DNA of 55,568 nt from Candidatus Phosphitivorax anaerolimi (GTDB lineage Bacteria > Desulfobacterota > Desulfomonilia > UBA1062), in assembly GCA_001896555.1 (NCBI GenBank), contig MPOS01000005.1, positions 1 through 55,568 on the forward strand. The letters are read 5' to 3'. Positions 48,313 through 55,568 of this stretch are shown here, in pieces. Made by a program: the position numbers and the translations under genes. Position 1 is the first letter of the stretch; each line of letters starts with the position of its first letter. Under the pieces are notes generated by a model, which worked only from the letters and a program-made list of their open reading frames with translations, did not search any database and was not told the origin of the DNA.

Positions 48313-49086
48313 TCAGACACCCCTCCCGCCATCAACATTGATGCATGCGCCGGTCAGCATGGATGATTCATCAGAGGCCAGATACAGCGCAGCATATGCC
48401 ACGTCATCAGCCGTGGCCAGCCTTCCGATCGGCACACTGGCGATGTACTTCTCCTTTTCCTTTTGGTAATCGGCTTCCTGACTGGTGGAATCACGCAATA
48501 TCTTCTCCAGAAGAGGGGTTTCCGCAGCGACCGGGTTGATGCAATTTACTCTGATCCGATAGGGGGCGACCTCAAGAGCGATTCCCTTGGTAAGGTTCAC
48601 CACTGCCGCTTTCGAGGCCAAATATGCACTCTGCCGGGGACGCGGCCGGACAGCTATGATGGAACCCGTGTTGATGATGACCCCGCCCCCCTGTTTTTTC
48701 ATGATGGGAACGGCATACTTGCATGCCAGAAAGATGCTTTTCACATTCACCGCCATTATTTTATCCCAATGCGCCTCATCGAGCTCCTCGATTGGGAAGA
48801 GTGGCGAGCTCATCCCTGCATTGTTGAATAAGATATCTATTTTCTGAAATTTATTGATTGTTTCATGTATCATTCGTTGGATGTGTTCGGCATTTGTGAC
48901 GTCTGCTTCGACGCATATGGCCTCGCCGCCTTTAGCACGAATTTCAGACGCGGTTTCTTCCGCCCCTTTGAGATTAATATCAGCCACACAGATCTTGGCG
49001 CCATGTTGTGCAAACAGCAATGATGTTGCCTTTCCGATACCGGAGCCGCTGCCTGTAATCAGTGCAACCTTTCCCTGCAATCTCAT
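48313..49086 (-). CDS. Short-chain dehydrogenase/reductase
   Basis: Classical SDR oxidoreductase of 257 residues. The nucleotide site TGSGSGIG is at 11-18 and the NNAG motif at 88-91. Catalytic residues N114, S142, Y155 and K159 are all present, and the C-terminal NVDGG is typical. The cofactor is probably NAD, given D37 at the end of beta-2 (ADIN). The ATG at 49086 has GAGGTG 6 bases upstream; a GTG at 49095 is possible. It is the last gene of the Liv operon, so it may act on the imported substrate or a CoA ester of it. Confidence 0.9.
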   Translation of the reverse strand: MRLQGKVALITGSGSGIGKATSLLFAQHGAKICVADINLKGAEETASEIRAKGGEAICVEADVTNAEHIQRMIHETINKFQKIDILFNNAGMSSPLFPIEELDEAHWDKIMAVNVKSIFLACKYAVPIMKKQGGGVIINTGSIIAVRPRPRQSAYLASKAAVVNLTKGIALEVAPYRIRVNCINPVAAETPLLEKILRDSTSQEADYQKEKEKYIASVPIGRLATADDVAYAALYLASDESSMLTGACINVDGGRGV

Positions 49087-49198
49087 CTCTTCCACCTCTC
49101 ACTTTCCTTTTTATGTGTGCTGCCTTACGCCGACTCTTGCAAGCCCAGGAAATTATTCAAGCATCCTAGGCGGTGTTTTCAAATCCTTCCGCAACAGC

Positions 49199-49948
49199 CT
49201 ATTCTGCTTCTCCGAGATAGATCTCCTTGACCAGGCTGTTGTTCCGTATCTCATCGACCGTACCTGAAGTAACGACCGCCCCGTTATGCAATACCCAGAT
49301 CGTATCTGAAACGGAGAAAATCACCTTCATATCGTGTTCGCAAAGAAAGACGGTGCAATCGCTCTCCTTCATGACCCTCTTGATCGTTTCCAGAATACCG
49401 CCTTTCTCATCCGAAGACATTCCGGCTGTAGGCTCGTCCAAGAGGAGCAAACTGGGGTGTGATGCCAGTGCGATGCCTACCTCCAGCCTCTTCTGGTCGC
49501 CATGTGAGAGCTCTCCTGCCAGGGAGTGTGCCTCTTTAGCAAGCCCTATTCTATCGATCAATTCCATGATCTCGTTCTTGGCGATGCCTTTTGCGGGAGT
49601 GAACATTTTCATTGCCAGCTTCTTGTATCCCAAGGCCGCAATCATGATATTGTCGTAGACAGTGAAACGGGGAAAGTTGTTCACTATCTGAAACGACCGT
49701 GCGATTCCCGCATGAACAATATCCACCGGAGAGTGACCGGTGATGTCCTTGCCCATGAAATATATTTTCCCCGCATCGGGCTTGATAAGCCCGGTTATCA
49801 GATTGAACAGGGTCGTTTTTCCAGCTCCGTTGGGTCCGATGATCGAACATACCTCTCCTTTTTTGATCGAGAGGCTCACATTGTTCGTGGCCTTTAATCC
49901 ACGAAAGCTCTTTTCCAATCCTATGATTTCGAAGAAAGTATCTCCCAT
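49199..49948 (-). CDS. livG: Branched-chain amino acid-type ABC transporter ATP-binding protein LivG
   Basis: ATPase of a HAAT-family importer, 249 residues. Walker A is GPNGAGKTT, the signature is LSHGDQKRLEVG and Walker B is LLLLDEPTAGMS. It is the larger LivG-type subunit, with the insertion between Walker A and the signature. An ATG at 49948 with GGGTGAG 8 bases upstream is preferred over the GTG at 49957. It is followed by the SDR gene after 112 bases. Confidence 0.93.
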   Translation of the reverse strand: MGDTFFEIIGLEKSFRGLKATNNVSLSIKKGEVCSIIGPNGAGKTTLFNLITGLIKPDAGKIYFMGKDITGHSPVDIVHAGIARSFQIVNNFPRFTVYDNIMIAALGYKKLAMKMFTPAKGIAKNEIMELIDRIGLAKEAHSLAGELSHGDQKRLEVGIALASHPSLLLLDEPTAGMSSDEKGGILETIKRVMKESDCTVFLCEHDMKVIFSVSDTIWVLHNGAVVTSGTVDEIRNNSLVKEIYLGEAE

Positions 49949-49986
49949 ATGTTCCACTCACCCTTTCGTGTATTACCCGTTATGGG

Positions 49987-50952
49987 TTATGACCTGATTT
50001 TTCTGTATAAAGACTGTATTTTACTGGGGAGGTGCCCGGCTAAACCCATGATGCCGCTCGGCATGAAAATGACCAGCAGGCAGATGCTGATTCCGAGGAA
50101 CAGAAGCCAATGTTCTGTAAGCGAAGTGATGTACGTCTGCAGAATGATCAGTGCAGCAGCCCCGATCATGGGACCGATGAATGTGTTCACCCCTCCCAAT
50201 ATGCAGATCATGACGAAGTCACCGGACTTGACCCAGTGCGCATAGGATGGAAATGTGCTTTGCGTATGAAGTACGAACAGCATCCCAGCAATCCCGCAGA
50301 TGAAGCTGGATATAATGAACGCGATATAACGGTGCCTCAGCACATTGCTCCCGGTGCAGGTGACCCTGTTTGGGTTTTCACGGATTGCCTGCTGGATCCA
50401 TCCGAAAGGCGAGTTCAGCAGGATCTTGGTAAAGATCAGCACAATGAAAACGATTATGATGGTAAAAATATACATGGCGTCAATGCTGCTCAAGATTTCT
50501 GGTATCTCTACTCCGGTTATTCCCGTGTCTCCTCCAAAGATTGGCACCTTGCGAATAAGCGTCCAGAGAACCATGCATGAAGCAGCGCTCACGATCGCAT
50601 AATAAAACTCGTATAGGCGAGTGATGATAATGCCGAGAATTGCGCCGACGACTGCAGCCATTACTGGGGCAATGATTAGCACTGCAACGAAAGGAAGGTT
50701 TGTTTCTTTGATCAACAGTGCTGTTGCATAGGCCCCTGAGGCGAAGAATGCCGCGTGCCCGAATGGAAGCGAACCCCCGAAGCCGAGCAGTAGATTCACT
50801 GACATGGCCGCCAGCCCCATGATGAGGATTTCCGTCAAGAGGTTTGTCCAAAAGATAGACCCGGAAAAGGGCACGATCATCAGGATAACGAATGCGATGA
50901 CATACCACACCCATTCTCGTGCCCCAGCTTGTAGATTGCGTATTTTGTCCAT
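49987..50952 (-). CDS. livM: Branched-chain amino acid-type ABC transporter permease LivM
   Basis: Inner-membrane permease of 321 residues with about nine helices. MSVNLLLGFGGSLPFGHAAF is the recognisable HAAT permease stretch, and the cytoplasmic loop NPFGWIQQAIRENPNRV (here N-S-P-F) is the ATPase contact. It pairs with LivH. livM starts 18 bases after livH ends. Confidence 0.93.
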   Translation of the reverse strand: MDKIRNLQAGAREWVWYVIAFVILMIVPFSGSIFWTNLLTEILIMGLAAMSVNLLLGFGGSLPFGHAAFFASGAYATALLIKETNLPFVAVLIIAPVMAAVVGAILGIIITRLYEFYYAIVSAASCMVLWTLIRKVPIFGGDTGITGVEIPEILSSIDAMYIFTIIIVFIVLIFTKILLNSPFGWIQQAIRENPNRVTCTGSNVLRHRYIAFIISSFICGIAGMLFVLHTQSTFPSYAHWVKSGDFVMICILGGVNTFIGPMIGAAALIILQTYITSLTEHWLLFLGISICLLVIFMPSGIMGLAGHLPSKIQSLYRKIRS

Positions 50953-50970
50953 GACTATTTATCTGCTCCT

Positions 50971-51849
50971 TTAGACTCGTGCTTCCGACTTACCGAAAAG
51001 TCCCTGTGGTTTGAACAATAAGACTATGGCAACAATCACATACATGATGACTTCCGCGAACTCAGGCAGGAGAGGAACCGCCAAGGCCTCAACCACACCG
51101 ATTATCGTAGCGCCCAGCAGAGCTCCGGTAATGCTGCCGGCACCACCGATAATGACGACAGAGAAAACAATCATAATCATCTCGTTATCCATGCCCAGCA
51201 TTCCGGTCGTTATCGGAGCCGCGGTTACAGAAGCCAGGCCCGCCAGAGCTGTTCCCACGACAAACACGATGGTGAACACTCGTGACACGTTTACTCCTGC
51301 AGTCATGGTCATTTCTCGATTATAGGTACAAGCTCGGATAATACTTCCAATTTTTGTTTTGTAGAGCACTGCGAACATTGCGAGAGCTGTCACCAGACTG
51401 ATGGCGATGATAAACAGGTTGTACTTTGTTATGGTAATTCCGCCCAAGCTGAAAAACCCGCGGAAAATTTCCGGCATTCCAACGGAGTATGGACTTACTC
51501 CCCAAATGATCTTCACTACATCCGCAATGATATAGGTGACCCCGATAGAAAGTAAAAGCTGCATTACGTGCTCGGCCTTGTACACCCTCCGAAAGAGAAC
51601 GGTTTCTGTAAGGCCGCCGATAACGAGACCAAACACCAGCGGTATGATGAGAAAGGCCACGGCGAAATTTCCGGTGAGTTTCACTACACTATAACAAATG
51701 AATATGCCTAGCATGTAGAAAGCACCGTGGGCAAAATTGATCACCTTGAGAACGCCGAATATCAGGGTGAGTCCAGAGGCGAGAAGAAAATATATCATTG
51801 CCCTGCTCAATCCCGCGATTAGTAAGCTGATCCAGATATCCCCACTCAT
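50971..51849 (-). CDS. livH: Branched-chain amino acid-type ABC transporter permease LivH
   Basis: Permease of 292 residues with about eight helices. Typical stretches are GLTLIFGVLKVINFAHGAFY and TKIGSIIRACTYNREM, the latter being the ATPase-contact loop, and GGAGSITGALLGA. It forms the channel with LivM. An RNA hairpin lies between it and the binding-protein gene upstream. Confidence 0.94.
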   Translation of the reverse strand: MSGDIWISLLIAGLSRAMIYFLLASGLTLIFGVLKVINFAHGAFYMLGIFICYSVVKLTGNFAVAFLIIPLVFGLVIGGLTETVLFRRVYKAEHVMQLLLSIGVTYIIADVVKIIWGVSPYSVGMPEIFRGFFSLGGITITKYNLFIIAISLVTALAMFAVLYKTKIGSIIRACTYNREMTMTAGVNVSRVFTIVFVVGTALAGLASVTAAPITTGMLGMDNEMIMIVFSVVIIGGAGSITGALLGATIIGVVEALAVPLLPEFAEVIMYVIVAIVLLFKPQGLFGKSEARV

Positions 51850-51909
51850 ATTAACTTCTCTCCTCTTCTATCATCTGATCCTCATGTTCATTATCCTTCT
51901 CTGGAGAGA

Positions 51910-51956
51910 CCGGGGGCTGTGAGCATTCACGATAACACCTCTCACTGTACCCCCGG
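51910..51956 (-). other. Hairpin between binding-protein gene and livH
   Basis: CCGGGGG (51910-51916) pairs with CCCCCGG (51950-51956), and inside it GTGAG (51919-51923) pairs with CTCAC (51941-51945). It lies about 20 bases after the stop of the binding-protein gene. Such hairpins commonly protect the binding-protein mRNA and lower expression of the permease genes (general knowledge). Confidence 0.55.
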
Positions 51957-51973
51957 ATCACCTCACATTTTCG

Positions 51974-53224
51974 CTATTTCTTTGCAGCCTTTCGGATGGC
52001 CTCCCACTCTTCCTTTGTGTACAGATCCTTGTCGCAGGGGACATAAATCAGCCTGCTCTTATCAAGCACCAGGTAGTCCGATCCGGGCTCTTCGATCATT
52101 GGCGCCCAGATCTGTCCTGAGGTGACCTGATGATCGAAATCACGAATGGTCAAAGGACCCCAGTATGTGTCGATGGTCATCCCTTCCAACGCGTTTATCA
52201 CAGCCATTTTTTCGTCCGTCCCTGCCTTTTCGATGGCCTTTGCCACCATGTAGGTGATGTAGTAGCCGGACGAGGCCATTCCTGACGGTGGTTCATTCTC
52301 ACCGGTGTAGTCGTACCAGGCCTTGTAGAACTTTTTCTGGCCCTCATTCTGCGGCCAGCAGGCGTCGTCGTAGGTATTGCCCCAGGCGCCGACAGGCATG
52401 CTCTTTCCAAAGGCCTTCCGGTATTCTATGCTGGCCGGCTCTGCCGTGTTGATGAGCATGGCCTGGTCCCAAAGCCCCTGTGCCTGCCCCTGCTTGAGGA
52501 GGGAGACACTGCCGCCGCCCCATATGGTACTGATAACGGCATCGGGTTTTGTCGTGAGTGCATAGCTGATGAATGGCCCGTAATCTGTTTCTCCGGTACG
52601 GGTCCACGATTCTCCGACGATCTTGATATCAGGCCTTATTTGCATCAACCTTGCCACAAAGGGATCGTAGAAGCTTCGGCTGTACTCATAGTCCCATGCA
52701 ATCCAGAAGACCCTGGCATCCTTCTTGTCCTTCAGCATCACGTTGCCCAGAATATCTGCAGCAGCGCGTGCTTCAGCCGTAGAAGTCACCTGATAACGGA
52801 AGGTGTATTTGTTCCATTCCTCGGTGGTGACCTTTTCGGTTTTTCCGCCAAAGATAAAGGTGGGTGTCTTGAACTGTTTTGCGACGGCCGCACCTGCGAG
52901 GGCAACAGCGCTTCCATATCCGGTGAAGATCCAATCCACTTTTTCCCGGGTGATCAACTCGCGGCAGTAGCGGGTGGTAAGTTCGGGGTTGCCTGCGTCA
53001 TCTCGCACCAGAAATTCCACCTTCTTGCCCATAAAGCCCCCTGCCTTCATAATCTCGTCGGCGGCAATCTTATGGCCCGTCAGAATGGAATTGCAGGGCA
53101 AGGCCATAGCTCCTGACAAAGGATACACGACGCCGATTTTGAATGTATCAGCGGCCTGGGATTGGATCTGCGTGAAAAATATCAGACACAAGCCGATAAG
53201 AAAGGTAAATATCCATCTCTTCAT
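51974..53224 (-). CDS. Periplasmic substrate-binding protein of a HAAT-type transporter
   Basis: Exported type-1 binding protein of 416 residues with a signal peptide (about 1-24, ending SQAA). The mature start TFKIGVVYPLSGAMALP is typical of the Leu/Ile/Val-binding family; the remaining Rossmann-like lobes follow. Family members bind branched-chain amino acids, amides, urea, or aromatic and aliphatic carboxylates, so the ligand is open. GGGAGGA lies before the ATG. It lies between livF and livH. Confidence 0.93.
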   Translation of the reverse strand: MKRWIFTFLIGLCLIFFTQIQSQAADTFKIGVVYPLSGAMALPCNSILTGHKIAADEIMKAGGFMGKKVEFLVRDDAGNPELTTRYCRELITREKVDWIFTGYGSAVALAGAAVAKQFKTPTFIFGGKTEKVTTEEWNKYTFRYQVTSTAEARAAADILGNVMLKDKKDARVFWIAWDYEYSRSFYDPFVARLMQIRPDIKIVGESWTRTGETDYGPFISYALTTKPDAVISTIWGGGSVSLLKQGQAQGLWDQAMLINTAEPASIEYRKAFGKSMPVGAWGNTYDDACWPQNEGQKKFYKAWYDYTGENEPPSGMASSGYYITYMVAKAIEKAGTDEKMAVINALEGMTIDTYWGPLTIRDFDHQVTSGQIWAPMIEEPGSDYLVLDKSRLIYVPCDKDLYTKEEWEAIRKAAKK

Positions 53225-53274
53225 TGATGCATCCTCCCACTATGATTTTTATCATTGTCGTACCGTGCCTATCC

Positions 53275-53298
53275 TCGTATCGGGCCGGGCAGATACGA
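53275..53298 (-). other. Hairpin between livF and binding-protein gene
   Basis: TCGTATC (53275-53281) and GATACGA (53292-53298) form a 7-bp stem with a 10-base GC-rich loop, about 50 bases upstream of the binding-protein start. It may shape relative expression or mark an RNA processing point. Confidence 0.4.
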
Positions 53299-53342
53299 TT
53301 TCCGATCATGATGTTGTTCGGAGTGCCCCCTTTTTGTCTTCT

Positions 53343-54071
53343 TCACACAGAGAGATATTCGCTCACGATGGATTCGTTTTTGTACAGCTCACCGAACGTG
53401 CCCTGAAATTTGATTTCGCCCATATCGATAATGCTGCAGGTGTCGCCCAGCTTGGATGCGAACTTCACATTCTGTTCAGTCAACAGGATTGATGTGTTTT
53501 CTGCTTTCAATATCTCTACCTGCTCCCCGATCGATTCAATGACCACTGGAGCGAGACCGATGGTCGGTTCATCAAGAATGAGCAGCTCAGGATTCCCCAT
53601 GAGGGCTTTTGCGACGCAGAGTATCTGTTGCTGTCCGCCGCTTAGGCTTCCTGCCCATCTCTTTTCGAACTCTTTGAGAATAGGAAAGAGTTCGTAGACT
53701 TTTTCTATGGTCCAGATGACCTTTTTATCACTGGAACGCGGACTCATCTTGCCGATTTCGAGGTTTTCCCTCACGGTCAGGTTTCCGAAGACGCGGTTAT
53801 CGCTGAAAGCCGGGATGATCCCGCTGGCAGCGATCCGGTATGCGGGTGTCTTGATGATATTTTTCCCCTGATACCACACCTCGCCTGAGCTTGCCGGCAC
53901 CAATCCGCAGATGCTTTTGATCAGGGTGGTTTTTCCGGCACCATTGCGGCCTAAGAGACAGGTGACCTCGCCCTGTCTCACGACAAGAGACACACCGAAC
54001 AGGATATGACTCAAACCATAATACGTGTGCAGATCCTTGACTTCCAACACTACCTTATGATTCTTATCCAT
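53343..54071 (-). CDS. livF: Branched-chain amino acid-type ABC transporter ATP-binding protein LivF
   Basis: Second ATPase of the importer, 242 residues. Walker A is LGRNGAGKTT, the signature is LSGGQQQILCVAKAL and Walker B is LLILDEPTIGLAP. The length is typical of LivF. AAGAGGG lies before the ATG. It is the first transporter gene after tetR and is separated from the other ATPase gene by three genes, an unusual order compared with E. coli livKHMGF. Confidence 0.93.
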   Translation of the reverse strand: MDKNHKVVLEVKDLHTYYGLSHILFGVSLVVRQGEVTCLLGRNGAGKTTLIKSICGLVPASSGEVWYQGKNIIKTPAYRIAASGIIPAFSDNRVFGNLTVRENLEIGKMSPRSSDKKVIWTIEKVYELFPILKEFEKRWAGSLSGGQQQILCVAKALMGNPELLILDEPTIGLAPVVIESIGEQVEILKAENTSILLTEQNVKFASKLGDTCSIIDMGEIKFQGTFGELYKNESIVSEYLSV

Positions 54072-54141
54072 TTTGCCCTCTTACTCTCAATGGTCCTTTC
54101 TGTGATATGGAACACGGGTTGTTTGAACATAAGCGCCACTA

Positions 54142-54750
54142 CTACTTCCTTCTCTGCAGACCGCCGACAGCGAAATGATAAATATAGTCAGCGACATCAT
54201 TCATTGACAGTTGACCCTTGGGCGAATACCAGATGATCGTCCTGGTTATCATGGAGGCAATGTGTCGCGCGGCCATCCCTGGGTTTGTTTCACTGAACTC
54301 CTGTGCCTCGACCCCTCTTTGGATTATCCCGGCAAGGATGCGGTCATATTCATCCCGAAGGCGGATCACTTTTTCCCGGTTGCTTCTGGAAAGTCTTTCC
54401 AGTCCGCTATCGAACAAAGAACGAGATGTTTTTTGGTAATTCAGAACATGTCTGATGTGAATATGAATAAGCTCACGCAACTGCTCGCTCGGCTTCGCCG
54501 CATGATTCTCATCAAGGCAGCGAATTTGTTCAAGCAAGCGCAAGTTCTGTGTATAGAGAAACTCGAAGAGCAGCTCTTCCTTGCTGTGAAAAAAATTGTA
54601 GATATTTGATGGCTTGCATTTGCAAGCCTTGGCGATATCCCTCATGGATGCGCCACTGTAGCCCTTTTTCCAGAAGATGGTGCTGGCCTTATTGACAATC
54701 TGCTCTCTTCGAGGGCTCATGCTTCTGATTTCTTTAATCAACCGAGTCAT
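54142..54750 (-). CDS. TetR-family transcriptional regulator
   Basis: A 202-residue repressor-type regulator. The N-terminal helix-turn-helix (about 18-62) includes ASTIFWKKGYSGASMRDIAK and KPSNIYNFFHSKEELL; the C-terminal all-helical part (about 70-200) is the ligand/dimer domain. Met11 (54720) is an alternative start, as neither ATG has a strong ribosome site. It heads the transporter operon and may repress it until a substrate or CoA ester binds. Palindromic CGTTAA sites upstream are the likely operator. Confidence 0.9.
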   Translation of the reverse strand: MTRLIKEIRSMSPRREQIVNKASTIFWKKGYSGASMRDIAKACKCKPSNIYNFFHSKEELLFEFLYTQNLRLLEQIRCLDENHAAKPSEQLRELIHIHIRHVLNYQKTSRSLFDSGLERLSRSNREKVIRLRDEYDRILAGIIQRGVEAQEFSETNPGMAARHIASMITRTIIWYSPKGQLSMNDVADYIYHFAVGGLQRRK

Positions 54751-54787
54751 AGCGAGGCCGAGAATTTTGATGTCTTAACAAAGATGC

Positions 54788-54875
54788 TCTTGTTGCACAT
54801 TCTTGTTGCCTCCATCTTCCCAAAGTTCATAGTGGTTGTGTATGTTATTGGAAACTATGGGTTAATTCTTGTTGC
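54788..54875. repeat. Three direct copies of TCTTGTTGC upstream of tetR
   Basis: TCTTGTTGC occurs at 54788-54796, 54801-54809 and 54867-54875. The first two are 13 bases apart, start to start. They lie within 125 bases upstream of tetR and may be a second regulator-binding site. Confidence 0.55.
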
Positions 54876-55196
54876 GCCTTCATCAGACTCCAGCTACTGA
54901 ATCTTCAGACAGCTATGTTTGGATGCAATAGAAACAGCCGTCCGGGATAGAAAGTGCACATGCCATGCTCGCTTCTGCTCTTTCACTGAAGCTTCAGGAC
55001 GTGTGCGAAAAAACGGATATGCTACGGAGACCCTAGATGACTGACTACCGGCAAAGCGGGAACCGGTCCAGTATACTCTGCCCCCGAAGGCTGGAACGAC
55101 AAGGCAGTTATTCCTCATTGCCTATCCTCATCATGCAAATTACTCCCCAACTCCTCAGCAAATCGGGAGCTTAATCAGCGATCATTAATAAACAAC

Positions 55197-55249
55197 CGTT
55201 AACATAATTAACGTTCGTTAACAAGCACCATATTGCATTATGGCGTTAA
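55197..55249. promoter_or_regulatory. CGTTAA operator array, likely TetR-type
   Basis: CGTTAA (55197-55202), inverted TTAACG (55208-55213), CGTTAA (55216-55221) and a further CGTTAA (55244-55249). The first pair is spaced by 5 bases and the second pair by 2, giving two overlapping perfect palindromes that share the central half-site. This is the format of many TetR operators. Confidence 0.6.
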
Positions 55250-55255
55250 AGTCAA
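55227..55255 (-). promoter_or_regulatory. Candidate promoter toward tetR
   Basis: On the minus strand TTGACT (55255-55250), 17-base spacer, TATGGT (55232-55227). Its expected start point falls in the CGTTAA palindromes, and the fourth half-site lies in its spacer. The leader to tetR would be about 470 bases. Confidence 0.4.
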
Positions 55256-55547
55256 GTTGATTTCTTATGCATCATTTCACTTGGTGTCTGGTAATTGCCC
55301 ATATTCATTACGAGCAGGCTCCAAGAATCCTTTTCCCCAGACGATAAAATGTACAGCTTTTGATGCCCTTAACTTTTCAAGCCTAAATCCCGATTTTGAA
55401 GATGTCGTCTAGATAACCCGAGGAGGAAACTGTATGACACTGTGATGAGCGACAATCAAACTTCCCGACCGCATTGACTCATAGAAAATACTACCGAAGC
55501 CGAGCTGTTGCCTCATGGGGGATGTTACCAAGAAATGGAGGCAATAA

Positions 55548-55568
55548 ATGGCAGACAAAGGCATCAGC
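55548..55568 (+). CDS. Start of a gene cut by the right edge
   Basis: GGAGG, seven bases and ATG at 55548 open a frame reading MADKGIS to the window end. The ribosome site is strong. Seven residues are too few to identify the product. It is divergent from the TetR-Liv operon and may share its operator region. Confidence 0.5.

Larger units (their letters stand above)
54751..55547. other. Long regulatory intergenic region
   Basis: A region of about 800 bases with no supported gene between tetR and a plus-strand gene at the edge. It holds three direct 9-base repeats (54788-54875), a minus-strand promoter-like pair (55227-55255), a CGTTAA half-site array (55197-55249) and a strong ribosome site followed by tiny frames (55421-55477). 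A 74-codon minus frame at 54894-55118 has no recognisable product. Confidence 0.6.

Noticed and set aside
48281-48314. GAGCCG/CGGCTC inverted repeat between RNase G and SDR
   Set aside because: The T-run lies inside the 22-base loop and the right arm overlaps the SDR stop; not a convincing terminator.

Overview
The window carries a dense, roughly 55% GC (estimated by eye) bacterial chromosome segment with about 54 genes, two of them cut by the window edges. No rRNA, tRNA, CRISPR array or insertion sequence was recognised. Gene content suggests a Gram-negative, probably anaerobic member of the former Deltaproteobacteria (Desulfobacterota, perhaps Syntrophobacterales- or Syntrophorhabdus-like). 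The clues are a short GNAT-type N-acetylglutamate synthase with ArgJ, a two-gene SUF system, DUF2232 between rpsR and rplI, a mannose-family PTS next to rapZ, type IV pilus minor pilins with PilY1, and a Liv-type uptake operon with an SDR. The genus assignment is inference.

Layout. 1-5850 (minus): an atypical chemosensory operon in the order 543-aa helical protein with a CheZ-like motif, STAS, STAS, CheY, CheA, MCP (MCP cut by the left edge). 6112-10680 (plus): rapZ, mannose-type PTS IIA, IIB and IIC, rimI, pyrK, pyrD, mostly overlapping or only a few bases apart. 10969-19021 (plus): comEC followed by minor pilins (FimT/GspH, PilW, PilV, PilX), PilY1 and a small exported protein. 19166-20505 (minus): hfq and a translationally coupled exported protein. 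20658-26603 (plus): ligA, acyP, rpsF, rpsR, DUF2232, rplI, dnaB. 26749-28315 (minus): an RpoH-like sigma factor that seems to lack domain 3, and DedA. 28432-39034 (plus): RlmD-type methyltransferase, nadK, recN, short NAGS, pmbA, M23 peptidase, secA, argJ. 39405-41260 (minus): sufC and a short SufB/D-like gene. 41436-48276 (plus): stand-alone pyruvate-kinase C-domain protein, mutL, miaA, ttcA-like, Sua5/YrdC, RNase G. 48313-54750 (minus): tetR, livF, binding protein, livH, livM, livG, SDR. 54751-55547: long intergenic region with a TetR-type operator array, then the first codons of a plus-strand gene.

How the parts work together. The left operon looks like a complete sensing-to-output relay (receptor, kinase, response regulator, possible phosphatase, two STAS switch proteins) but contains no cheW, cheR or cheB, so it may control something other than swimming. 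The centre is mostly housekeeping: RNA modification, translation, replication, DNA repair, secretion, Fe-S assembly, and pyrimidine and arginine synthesis. The pilus/ComEC block suggests surface attachment and DNA uptake. The right-hand operon resembles a TetR-controlled branched-chain amino acid or carboxylate uptake unit of the HAAT family.

The most unusual items are the CheZ-like motif in the 543-aa protein, a tandem MshEN-like repeat inside CheA, the sigma factor without region 3, the SufC cysteine-rich tail, and the CGTTAA half-site array near the right edge.
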